The notes under the pieces were generated by a model that was not told the DNA's origin, ran no database searches, and was given only the letters and a program-made list of their open reading frames with translations. Both the position numbers and the translations under genes were made by a program. Below are positions 41,965 through 52,481 of a DNA stretch of 64,000 bases, in pieces. Origin of the DNA: Plantago ovata (Eukaryota > Streptophyta > Magnoliopsida > Lamiales > Plantaginaceae); assembly GCA_028274465.1 (NCBI GenBank), contig CM051457.1, positions 64,976,899 through 65,040,898 of the forward strand, read 5' to 3'. Numbering within the stretch: position 1 is the stretch's first letter; every line of letters begins with the position of its first letter.

Positions 41965-43190
41965 GGAGTAGCCAAGAAATATTGCTTCGTCTACCTTTGG
42001 TTGAAATGTTCTTTAGTATTCTCTACCATTGTTAAGAACAAAGCATTTGCAACCAAATACTCTTAGATGTGTGATATTAGGAGGTCTTCCAACAAATAAC
42101 TCATAGGGTGTTTTGTTCTATTCCTTAGTTATCAAGCATTTATTTGAGTATAGTAGGTGGTATTAATCGCTTCAACCCAATAAGCTTCACTTATTTCAGT
42201 GTCAACAAGCATTGTTCTAGCTGCTTCCTTAAGGGTATGATTCTTCCTTTCAGCAACACCATTTTGCTGAGGTGTCCTTACTGAGGATAACTGATGTTGC
42301 ATGCCTTTTGAAGTGCAATACTCAGTTACGTACTGGTTTACAAACTCAGTACCATGGTCTGTTCTTACAACTTTACCTTGTCATTTTTCATGATTTCAAG
42401 CTTGTTCAGCAAGTTAGGTATTTCAGTCCTTGTTTCAGACTTGTGTTTGATAAATACTACCCAAGTGAATCTTGAATAGTCATCTAGCACCACCAGACCA
42501 TACTTCTTGCCAGCATAGCTTGTTGAAGAAGATTCAAACAAGTCCATGTGCAAGAGTTGTAAAGGTTTTATAGTTGACGGTACTGCCTTGTTCTTGAAAG
42601 AAGTTTTGGTTTGTTTTCCTTGCTGACATGCATTGCAAACACCATCCTTCTTAAAAGTAACCTTAGGTAATCCAACTACAAGTGCCTTTTTAGACAGCTT
42701 ATTCAGCGTCTTGAATTTTAGGTGACTTGTTCGTTTATGCCATAACCATGCTTTTTCAGCAAGGCAATCATGATCTGAGATAAGGCATTTTTCAACGATT
42801 TTTGCTGAAGACCAATCTACGAGAGACCTCCTGATCTTCTAGCAATCATAATAACCTTCTTTGTCTCAAAGTCAATAAGTTTACATTCATCACTTTTGAT
42901 TTTGATGAAGTAACCTTTGTCAGCGAATTGACTCATGCCGAAAAGGTTAAACTTAATATTTTTGACATAAAGAACTCCCCGAAATGGTAATGCATCCTAA
43001 CTTCACGTCACCATAACCTTTAGTAGAACCAAAGCCTCCACCAGCAAACCTTATTGTTGGACCTTTATACCACCGTCTATAGTTTATAAGGTTTTTCTTA
43101 TTGCCCGTCATGTGCTCTCCACAACCACTATCAAAGTGCCAAATTGTTTTGTTTGTCTCCGTGGCTGAAGTCTGCACAATCAAGAGCAAA
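41965..43190 (-). pseudogene. pol: Copia protease/integrase remnant (SIRE-like)
   Basis: The segment 42953-43189 has the protease-type motif IWHFDSGCGEHMTG and the following RRWYKGPTIRFAGGGFGSTK. Downstream (about 42000-42900) are integrase pieces including MHMDLFESSSTSYAGKKYGL and DDYSRFTWVVFIKHKSE, and the region before the RT linker. Integrase inserts the cDNA. It is a fossil with several breaks. Confidence 0.8.
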
Positions 43191-43194
43191 CAAG

Positions 43195-44300
43195 TTAATT
43201 ATCCAATATTGGATGTCCATTAACATGTTCAAGAAAACGTCCAGTCGAAACCCAAGTCTTGAGTTTTTCAATCTTGACTTGTTTTCTACTTGCTGAGGAA
43301 CTAGAGGGCTTAGAACAGAAAGACTTTTGATAATTGCTAATCAAGTCCACTTTCTGATGTGGTGTCTTGCTTGGTTGACCCTTTTGCTGAACGTACTTTT
43401 CAATAAGTTCTTTTCTAGCAAGGTTCCTTCTAGTCTTAGCATTTTGAGTTTTGTTAGAACTCTTAGGCTTGGTTTTGTTCATCTCTTTGTAGTATCTTTT
43501 CTGACTTTGCATATACTCATGAAAACGTTGACTATGCCTGGTTTTGAATCCAAGTCCACTTTTCGGAGAATGCTGAGCTTTTGTGTCAGCAACCTTACTT
43601 GATTCAGGTTTGTCAGCAAAGGTCTTCTGATTACTTTTAATAATCTTGCCTTTAATCTTAACAAATTGCTTTTCAGCAACTTGTTTGGCAGAATGCTTTA
43701 CAACATCCTTTTTTGGAACAGTTTTCTTTTCAGCAACCTGTTTTCCTTTTAAAGTCTTGTTACTTTGAGTAGCAACAACGGGCTTTAAGGTCGTAGGTAC
43801 TTGATTGCTTATTTCAACAAGCTTAGATTGACCAAATTGATAGAGTTCTGGTTGACCACTATCAGTTGCACGAACAAAGGTGATTGGTGATTCGTCTTTA
43901 CTCAAGAGTATTACATCATCACCTTCATACGTGGCACCTAAACCTTCTTTCTGAGATGGATCTCTCATATAAGAGTTTAGTTCAGCCAGCGTGTTACTAG
44001 CATCCACATAAGATTTGAAATTGACTTTCATCTTTTTTATCTCTTGTATTTCAGCAAGTAACTTTAGAATTGAGGACTGATACTCTTCCAATTCTATTGC
44101 CATTTGAGCATTCTTCTTTGTAGTTTCAGCAATTAACTTCTTGAGATGCAATATTTCAGCATTCTTCTTTTCTGACTCAACGCTCAGCAAGATGTACTTT
44201 TCAGTAGTTTGCTTAGTCAGAAGTTCAACATTCTATAGTTTCTCTTGCTGTTTGCTCAGAGTTTTCTCAAATCTTTCGATTTCTCCTTGAATTCTATAAA
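43195..44300 (-). pseudogene. gag: Copia gag, C-terminal part (SIRE-like)
   Basis: A 331-aa frame (43195-44190) with an N-terminal coiled coil (EKKNAEILHLKKLIAETTKK) and a very basic C-terminal half (SGLGFKTRHSQRFHEYMQSQ, RYYKEMNKTKPKSSNKTQNA) is typical of the end of Sirevirus gag. The N-terminal gag part and primer site are missing: sequence joins the LTR fragment near 44305. It is a fossil. Confidence 0.75.
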
Positions 44301-44307
44301 AGTCAAT

Positions 44308-45070
44308 GTTCTACTTCTTCACAAGTAGCTTTTGTTTCAAACTTAAGTCTTGGAACGGATCAATAGGCAGTAAAGAGTATAGAAGGTTTTGAGTGTTTAA
44401 AGCACAAGTGAGAGTTTGATCACGTTGTTGACACACTTCTGCTCTTTGCCTGATGACCTCTATTTATAGTGTCTCAAGGCAGCCGTTTGAATTTCAAATT
44501 CTAAGGCTTTTCACCTTAAGATGTCATTATCTTTCTTTTGTACTTTCAGCAGCATCCTTCATTTGTCTTCTTGTCGTCATGTTCTTCGCGTGCCTACTTT
44601 GCATTTAATGTTCATCTGAATCAAATTCAAATGTGAACGTTGGAGACAAAATGCAAGTCCTCTTCAGCAAGGAGGTCACATATGTTGTCAGCAAGTGGTC
44701 AGTCTCAGTTTCAGCAAGCACAACCTACTATGTCATATAGATTTTCACTTATGCAAGCTGTTGCTGAAAATCTCACTTTCTGAGCAACATGTGCCTTTGT
44801 AGATACCTTTCTCAAAATTCTTCTAAGTCTTCAATCTTCGAATCTTCAAGTTTCTGAGCGGTTCTCGGTCTTGAATAGTTCGTTTGTAAAAACAAAGTAC
44901 ATCATCTGCAAACGAAATAACCTATATCTACACTAAGTCTTTCAGCAAACGTTCCTCTTTTACAATGTCCTTAAAATTCTAAATTCCTATGGACCTTAAG
45001 AGTACTAGTTACTGGACTTTCCTTAATTTAGCACGGTTAATTGCTCATCAAAATTACAAGTTTCCTAACA
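44308..45070 (-). mobile_element. Truncated 5' LTR of SIRE-like Copia
   Basis: It aligns with 21447-22221 of the 3' LTR to the terminal TTTCCTAACA. The part nearest the primer site is lost, together with the start of gag. It is followed by the target duplicate GAAAC (45071-45075). Confidence 0.9.
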
Positions 45071-45513
45071 GAAACTTGGATTGGATTTAAGAAGAATCCC
45101 AAGAAAAAGCCACCATCCATCCGTGGATATCAAGGTTGAGTATTCTTAGTTTTTATATTGTTTATATACTAACTCGTGTTTTGCAGAAAGAATTCCCGAG
45201 TGCAGATTTTCTGCACAGCGCAACGATTTTGTAATATCAATTCCCACTTCGTTATAGACCCGATTGAGGTGATTCCAATTGAAGAATACTCTAGACTCAT
45301 TGATATAGCATTTTGTAAAAGGTCATCGAAATCTACGTTGAAAAGAATGGTCAGATAACTGTCGAACAGGGGTTGTGAGATTCTCAGGTATGTGTGTTAA
45401 ACTCTTATGTGATTTAATATACATAGATAGATAATCAATTAGCATGCTTGTTAAGAAAATTATGAAATTGCGATGCGCTACCCTTGAGGTAAATCTGACT
45501 ATATTTTCTTACA
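45071..45513 (+). mobile_element. Old Copia 3' LTR, second part
   Basis: It continues the LTR broken at 20649. It contains the 'gtggatatcaaggttgag' and 'gcatgcttgttaagaaaatt' blocks shared (inverted) with 46785-47110 and 58239-58520 and ends ATTTTCTTACA at 45513. Beyond it the LINE resumes, so this Copia had inserted into the LINE. Confidence 0.88.
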
Positions 45514-46784
45514 TATGAATGATGTTTTGTTTTTTCAAGTTGTCCAACGTAGGTAAGCGATTCCAAGCTAGATTCCAAGAAAATACATTATCTTTCAATG
45601 GAATAGAATTTATCCATATTTGTTGTTTCTGCAACACTACCAATTGCAAAAAATCACCACCATTTGTAGATACCTGAAGATCCATTTGCGCACCGTAGCC
45701 AATCTTCGCAGAATAAGATGCATTCCCACCTGAACACCAGAACCAATAATCGTTTGGTGACAATGAGACATGGTCAGATTGAGTGACAAGGTTTGTAAGA
45801 TCCGAAACAAGGCAAGCCTCCCCCGTAGAGAGTTCACGATACCAATTCCAAGATACACCACCACACACACGCTCAACCACTACACAATATTTATCACTTT
45901 CCAACGCAAAAAGTATTGGGTATAACTCTTTTAGCAACACACCTTTCCTTCACCAAGGTTCGACCCAAAATCTAGTTCTTAAACCCGAACCCACATTTTT
46001 ACACACACTGTTAAAAAAACCAAGGAGGCAAGGCAAATTTTGAAATTAGATTTTTCCACCAAAGACACCACCAAGACCCACATGATTTACCCTCCCTACA
46101 CCTTAAAATATTATCCCACTCACTCCCATATTTAGAAACTAGAACTTTCACCCACAAAGCATTAGAATTCACAAGAAGAACCCACATCAATTTCTTTAAT
46201 AAACCAAGATTAAACATATGAAGATTTTTCACCCCCAACCCACCCCAACTATTTAGACACGCACACATTATCCCATTTGATCCGAGCAACTTTTTTATTC
46301 CCCCCCCCCCCCCCCCCTCAAAGAGCCTCCCAAGGAAAGTTTCTTTGAAGAGAAGTCATGGACAATAGACAAGGGTGCCAAAAAGAAAGAAAGGTAATAG
46401 AGCGGCAATGAACCAAGAACCGACTTTAAGGACAATTCTTCCTCCAAAAGAGAGTACTTTGTTTGACCACTTCCCCAACCGTTTCTCCACCTTATCCACC
46501 ACCACCTTCCACATTTTAGTTCCACTTTCCTTTTCACCAATATGTAATCCCAAATACATGAAAGGAATTATCTTCACTTTATAATTTAATTTCTTCACCC
46601 AACTAATCAAACATTCTTCCTCCACACCACAACCCATTAAGCAACATTTACTAAAGTTAATTTTCAATCCGATATAGCTTTAAAGTACCTCAAAATTCTC
46701 TTGAGAGTAACAATATTTTTCTCCTCCGCTTCTCCAAAGAAAAGTGTGTCATCCATAAATTGTAAATGGGAAATAGCCACTTCA
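45514..46784 (-). pseudogene. L1-type LINE ORF2, RT end and zf-RVT region
   Basis: Non-LTR retrotransposon ORF2 on the minus strand. The RT catalytic FMDD motif is encoded at 46748-46756 within QFMDDTLFFGEAEE, followed by LKINFSKCCLMGCGVEEE, VKIIPFMYLGLHIGEK and NGWGSGQTKYSLLEEE-type post-RT sequence. The segment 46011-46289 gives WGGLGVKNLHMFNLGLLKKL (the typical post-RT 'WGGLGI' block). The C-terminal zf-RVT-like part (45509-45940) gives DVFSWNLAWNRLPTLDNLKK-like sequence. The frame is broken: the RT/post-RT parts are in three different frames, and a run of 18 C (46300-46317) lies between two of them. It is truncated at 45513 by the old Copia. It is an old copy. Confidence 0.88.
46300..46317 (-). 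repeat. Homopolymer C18 (G18 in LINE sense)
   Basis: Eighteen C in a row lie inside LINE ORF2. It replaces coding sequence and shifts the frame. The length may be an assembly or sequencing artefact. Confidence 0.9.
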
Positions 46785-48803
46785 TGTAAGAAAATACGGT
46801 CAAAATTACCCCTACGATTGTGCAGCGGAATTTCAAAATTTTCTTAACATGCATACTAATTGATCATGCATATAACATGTATTGAATCACATTAGTTAGA
46901 GAACTTACAACAATTCGAATGCAAGAACTAAAACTGGTTTCGGTGCTAGATTCCAATCAACGAGATCCTCGTAGTAATCAGCAAAATCTTCTCCTTCGAC
47001 GAAGTCGAAGATATCTAACTCGTCTCCTTGAATATCTGTAAAACAAAGGTTAGTATCCAGCTTCAATAAACCTCAACCTTGGTATCCACGGATGAACAAT
47101 ATTTTATCGAGAGAATGCTAGGATATTCTCGAGTCAAACGCGGTTAACTATGGCAAAGGGGACGGCGGCGATTTGGTGTGGGAGGACGGAGAGCTTTTTA
47201 TTTTCTTGAGAACATAAGAGAGTGAATCAAAAAGTATATATATAACCATCTACTTATATACTAGTAAATACAAGTCCAAAAAACATTCTATTAGACTCCT
47301 AAAAGGAATAAGAATTCTAATTCTTATTGCACAAGTAAACCTTTATGTCCAGGTTCATCTCCTAATTAAATCATAACTCAATTAGGAAAACTTTCCCCTT
47401 AAGTTTGATTGGAGGAAGGAGTCAAACTCGACTCCTTCCTCCCTCTTAATTCGGTCGCGCCACTTGAAGGGTAAGGTGGGTCCCATTTTTGGGACCCACA
47501 TGCAAGTCTAGAGCAATTCTAACTCTACTTAGATTTTGCCCATGTGCATATATTAATCTAATTAATATTTCCTTTTAATTCCAACCACAATTATATTTCT
47601 CAGATATAATTATGATTGTGTTTCCATAAATATAATTAATTTAATTAATATTCTTATAATATTAATTGCGCCATAACTAATTATAATTAACTCAATTAAT
47701 TATAGTTAATTATAATTCCTTTCCTAAAGTCATGCGGATACGCCGGTTCACCACATAGTGGGACCCATAGGGCCTCAGTGTATTCAGCTAGTACCTTTAC
47801 TAGGCCTAATGGAATTCCTAGACAATTTCATTTACGATATTAATACATGAGGACGTTTGAGAGGAATTTCAAAGCTACCTTTCGTTGTTGAAGCCTGTCG
47901 CACTCAATGAGGCGATGGTAAGGTCCTTTCATGTGTCTGACTCGAATGCATCTAGGATCGATGAAGTGTCTATCCCAATAATACACTCATGGAGCCTTCA
48001 GTGAGTTGATTGGTTAATATGATATATCTTACGACCCTTCATAAATATATTTGTACGCTGGCCAGCGGTTTTACCAACACAACTATGAATGACTTTGAGA
48101 AGTTCTCTCCAATGCTACACATGAGATATGAATCCTCTCCAGTGATCACTTATCATCCACATTTGTATTATTTCCATCACCCCAGAAGGGTCGTATCTAC
48201 CATGTGTTTCAGGGCATAAGCATTGGTTCCAACTAAAGATCATGGTGCAACAAATGTGATGATAAAGTCCTGAGAGTCTAAGGACGAATGGCATCACTTC
48301 GACAACTCCGGTTCCCATAGACACCTTAGTGTAGAATATACATCAATGGGAGTTTCTGGTGAGTACATCCATTGTTTGGTATCCTCCTCGAACAACTATG
48401 CACAGTTATGGGAACATTATGGACTCGCTCTAACGATCCGTTCCCTGGTCGTGGGATCGACTCACACTTACTCTAACAAGTATAACCTCCATGCATACTA
48501 TTATCAATTGCCTCATTCAGACCCCTACATCCGAGATGAGATTTGACTAGGGAGAGTTTGGGATAAATGATAATTCACATAGTTCCCACTAATTATGTGA
48601 TCAGTCATTTATCCACTGGGGACATGTTTGATATCAATACAGACCAACCAGATAAAGATATGACATGATGTATGCTCGGTGTAATATAAATACATAAGTA
48701 AATATAAACATGAATAAACAAACGTATAATATATTACGTTGATTGTGAAATAGTACATTACCTTAAATGTGGTTGTCTCTAGGACATACATACTATCACT
48801 TCA
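46780..48803 (-). mobile_element. Solo Copia LTR (2014 bp) with TSD CTTCA
   Basis: 46785-48798 begins TGTAAGAAAATACGG and ends CATACTATCA and is flanked by perfect CTTCA repeats (46780-46784 and 48799-48803). It is homologous to the LTR at 58239-60255 (same orientation) and to the old Copia LTR (opposite orientation). It has no internal domain, so it is a solo LTR. It sits inside LINE ORF2. Confidence 0.95.
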
Positions 48804-49046
48804 TCCCTTCCAACTTTATAAGGAGAGTAAAATCTTGAGAAGCACGCCCTTTTCATCATCAAGCTAAGACCCTCCACAACCACAAGGAAAAGAAAGGGTG
48901 ATAGAGGATCACCTTATCTAAGCCCTCTTTTAAGTTCAAATTCCTTACTAGGGCTTCCATTGATCAAAATAGAGGAAGAAGTCGAAGAAACACAATACAT
49001 CATCCAACGAATCCATTTTTCACCAAACCCCATCAACCTCAACATC
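48799..49046 (-). pseudogene. LINE ORF2, RT palm N-terminal side
   Basis: It continues the LINE on the far side of the solo LTR. The minus strand encodes the RT block with GDPLSPFLFLVVVEGLSLMM and the preceding INGSPSKEFELKRGL-type segment. It is cut at 49046 by an LTR fragment. The upstream part of the LINE is not in the window. Confidence 0.88.
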
Positions 49047-49360
49047 TGATGTCGTTTGAATCAAAATTAATATTTGTTTAAAAATTCAAAGAAGACTTAT
49101 CACTACACAAAACTTAGTGCAATGGCAAGTTGTCCCCGAGTGTCGTTCTCTCGGGACCTAGCGTGGCTTTGTTGGTTATTTCGAAAGCTATTTCAGTCAA
49201 CAAATGAGAGAGTTTGAAAAGAGTTTTGAAATCTTTTAGAAAACAAGCAATCAGGTTGCAACTTGAATGACTTTCTTGTAAACAATTAAGAGAAAGGTTT
49301 GATGGTAGTAATCTGGAAACAATCATGCAATGAATCACGTAAATACTTGTAAGTTAAGTG
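49047..49360 (-). mobile_element. LTR fragment, minus orientation
   Basis: It begins TGATGTCGTTTGAATC and carries the conserved 'cactacacaaaacttagtgcaatggcaagttg' and CCCGAG/CTCGGG blocks of the plus-family LTR in reverse orientation. It is diverged, so older than the 23986 family. It inserted into the LINE and is cut at 49360 by the element starting at 49361. Confidence 0.8.
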
Positions 49361-50732
49361 TGATGAACGTATTTTTGACGCGTTCATCTTGTCGTTTTTA
49401 CCTTCTTTTGCTATCCTTTTGCTTAGTTTTTTGGTTTTTGTAGAATAGTGTCACGTTTTGTGTTTTCTTTGTTTTCAGGCACTTAGGTACGAAATGGTAT
49501 TTTTGGAGCTAAAAACGAGCAGTTTTTATGGAAAATGGACCCATTGAAGTTCCTCGACCTCCGTGGCTTTGTTTGTGAGTGCTTGAGCCCCAATAAGTGT
49601 TGAGAAGGACGAGTCCAAGGCACCCAAGGGCCGATCGTGGGCAAAGGATTGAACTTCCAAGTTAAAATCTGCCCCACAGAGCAAGTGAGCCGCTTGTGGA
49701 AGCCAATCCCTCCGCTTGGAAATCTCAGGAATTCCAGAGAAGTTGCCCAACATCCAGGCGTTCCACTTGGCAGCAACCAAGTGGTCCGCTTGGCTGCAAT
49801 TACAGAATCGGGATTCTGTCTTTAAAACACATATTTAGTTACTTTTTTCATATTCAGACTTTAGCATTCGAATTTTGGAGAGCTATAAGCCCCAATGTTC
49901 ACCCTAGAACTCAGATTTACATTGTAATTCACATTGAATTGAAGATTTGGCCATAGGATTGCATGCTATTTTCATCTACGGAGAGGTTTCTATCAATTTC
50001 CACCGAATAGTGACAGCTTTGGTGGTAACTTTGTATCAATCTCTTGTCTAGTAGTTTGATCAAATATCTTCCTGTAACAGTTCATATGATTTGATGTTTT
50101 CATTATTGAACATGAGTAGCTAAATCCTTTGAGTTGGTGGTAGAATGTAGGATTTACATGTGCTGGATTATGTTTATGCTTACATGAGATTGTGATCCAA
50201 TCTAGCTGCAAATTGCTTCATATGTTCCGTAGTTGCCTATAAAATATATTCGAATAGAGTATGTGACAAACGCGTGGTCAATGAAAGCTATATGATTGTA
50301 TGTTTGTAATTTGCAGCATGCTAGATAAATGGTGTTAGTGACAAACACCTCTAAAGTATTGATAGTGATCTTTTATGATGTGTGTCTTGAAAGTTACCTA
50401 GACGGTTGCTTAGCAGACTTAGTCGAAGTTTTTACACACTGAACTTGTGAGCATATTTGTAATCCATACATGTTAATTCGATTCCTACCACCAACCGTTT
50501 TTCATCTTTGATTACAAACAAGTTTGATTCTAGTTGCTGTGATCTAAAACTGTTTTCAAAACAAACTTGAACTCGTTGACTGAAATCTCATACAAAAACC
50601 TCAAAAACAAAGCCACGTTAGGGCCCGAGAGAACGACACTCGGGGACAACTTGTCATTGCACTCTAATTTGTGTAGTGATAAGTGTTCTTTGGCTTATAA
50701 AAAAATTTAATTGGTGAAAAAACGACTCATCA
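49361..50732 (+). mobile_element. 5' LTR (1372 bp) of Athila-like element
   Basis: It begins TGATGAACGTATTTTTGACG and ends ACGACTCATCA and is followed by the primer site. It has a diverged palindrome array at about 49680-49800 (e.g. CCAAGTGGTCCGCTTGG). The element continues through gag pieces at 50902-51277 and 57602-58238 and leaves the window. Confidence 0.92.
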
Positions 50733-50735
50733 ATT

Positions 50736-50753
50736 TGGCGCCGTTGTCGGGGA
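50736..50753 (+). other. Primer binding site, tRNA-Asp type
   Basis: TGGCGCCGTTGTCGGGGA, three bases after the LTR; one base differs from the Athila-type consensus. Confidence 0.88.
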
Positions 50754-50901
50754 TTTAACTCCTTTGGTTGGTATTTTTGTTTTGGTTTTTCAGCCAACAT
50801 CTCCTTCCCTATTCCATTTCTTTGTTCGTTGATTTCCGTGAAAATTTTTGCGATACTAACGGAAACTTACGTTAGTTGAAGGCTGTGTTGATTGATCAGG
50901 T

Positions 50902-51277
50902 ATGGGGGAAGTTTACCTGAAGGAAGCCTTCAAGGTGCGGTACGAGGTGATTAAGTAGGAACCAGCAATATATCTTGAAGCGGAAGCTAGGTTGTATAAG
51001 GTGACTGATAAAATCCTCTATAGCTTAGCTACCTTCCGAGACTCGCCTTGTAAAAATGCCTTGAGGTTCATGTTAGAATTCCGGGGTGATGTCGGGTTGT
51101 TACATCACGGGAAATGAATGAGGATCAGCTCTTGCGTCGGTTGTTTCCTTGTGCTCTTGTTGGAAAACCCAAGGAGTGGTTGAAGACCTTGCCTGGAGGA
51201 TCACTTAGAAGTTGGCAAGATATTGTAGATGCTTTCCTTGATAGGTTCCTCTCCTTTAGAGAAAATGAAGAGCTTAA
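50902..51277 (+). pseudogene. gag: Athila-like gag, upstream part
   Basis: Start of a gag of a different type from the gag-protease elements. It includes MNEDQLLRRLFPCALVGKPK, EWLKTLPGGSLRSWQDIVDA and FLDRFLSFRENEEL, which are the central blocks of the plant retrotransposon gag domain. It is split at 51277 by the element 51278-57596 and resumes at 57602. It is a fossil with a few breaks. Confidence 0.8.
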
Positions 51278-52481
51278 TGATGAACGAGATTGTCAGACTC
51301 AATTAATCAAATAAATTTATTTATAGCCAAAGGCAATTCACAACTACAATGAAAACCAAAGCACGTAGTGTAGAAGTAAAATAACCTCGAGTGTCAATCT
51401 CTAAGGACTATAACTAGCTTTATCAAATTTAACTTAAACTATAAATCAGAAATCAAGCAAAGCACAAATTTTTTTATCAATATGATGGAAGTTAGTGATA
51501 GTATGATCATTCAAAGCAACGGATAATAATCATGCATGAAGTACTTGAAGTTTGTATAGAGATCTATGATCATGAATTGTCCTATGTGTTCCTTTCAATT
51601 CAACACAACGAAGATAGATGGCTTAGATAGATCAAAGAAATAAAACAATAAATCAAGTCTTAAACGCGCGAAGCCACTCATGCATGATCAAGAACCCTAG
51701 CTAAGAAATCACATACTATCACCAACGATAGATTTAGCTACTCATATTGCAATCAACAAGAGTCAAAGCAAAATTGAATGAAAACATGTGGAATGAAATA
51801 AATAAAAGCAGAAAAATCGTGAGATACAAGTTACCAACGAAGGTTGTCAATCTCCGATGAATTGCTAATTCACAAGCAAGAATCGAAAATCAAAGATGTC
51901 CAATCTCTATGCTAAAGCTTCCAAATCAATAAGAAAAAGTGTCTTCTATGCTAATAATTCCCAGAACAGGCTCTGGAGAATTTGTCTCTCAAAATAATGT
52001 GAAAAGGTCTGAAAAACGTAGAAAAATAGGCAAACTATATATAGATGTCGGAAACTCCCAGGCGAACCGCCCCAGGTGCCGGGCGATTTGCTTGGTGTGG
52101 GGCGAATCGCCCCACGTCCCAGGCGGTTCGCCTGGGACATCCAGACTGGGGAGATCGAGTTTTTTGGTCTTCTTTTCCTTTTCGGACTCGGATTTTGCCT
52201 TCTAGTGACCTTTAAGCCTTGAAACTTGTCCCCTAGGCCTCAAATCTCATCCGGAACCTTCTAGATACACTACGAATGTCCTCGAAACACCAAAACTTCG
52301 TCCTTTTCATCAATATTGCCCATAAACATCCGTTTTTTTACCTAAAACCTAAAAAATGCAATGAAAAGGGAAACGTGACAGTATTCTAATAAAATGCACT
52401 AAAATATAAGCTAAATTAACCTAGAGGATAGCTAAATTGGTGAAAAAGACTCGAATGAAAGTGTAAAATACACGTTCATCA
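51278..52481 (-). mobile_element. 3' LTR (1204 bp)
   Basis: TGATGAACGAGATTGTCAG to CACGTTCATCA. TATA box at 52036-52043 and palindromes upstream in element sense, including GGGGCG-AAT-CGCCCC (near 52099-52113) and CCAGGCG-GTT-CGCCTGG (52119-52135). Confidence 0.93.

Larger units (their letters stand above)
20645..45075 (-). mobile_element. SIRE-like Copia element with nested insertion (TSD GAAAC)
   Basis: A minus-strand Copia lies at 20650-45070 between perfect 5-bp GAAAC repeats. From its 5' side it has a truncated 5' LTR (44308-45070), gag (43195-44300), protease/integrase remnants (41965-43190), RT and RNase H (39851-41964), a non-coding stretch (38900-39850), a long accessory ORF region (35193-38896 and 22543-23985), a polypurine tract (22222-22238) and the 3' LTR (20650-22221). 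A long ORF after pol is the arrangement known for Sireviruses. The primer site is absent because the gag side of the 5' LTR is lost. It is broken, with roughly five to ten breaks plus the 11.2-kb insertion. The LTRs look a few percent apart. Confidence 0.88.

Noticed and set aside
45176-45358. Small plus-strand ORF of 60 aa
   Set aside because: Lies inside the 3' part of the old Copia LTR and is not supported by any homology I can see.
46300-46317. Run of 18 C as a biological signal
   Set aside because: Single occurrence inside a decayed LINE; an assembly or sequencing artefact is at least as likely.
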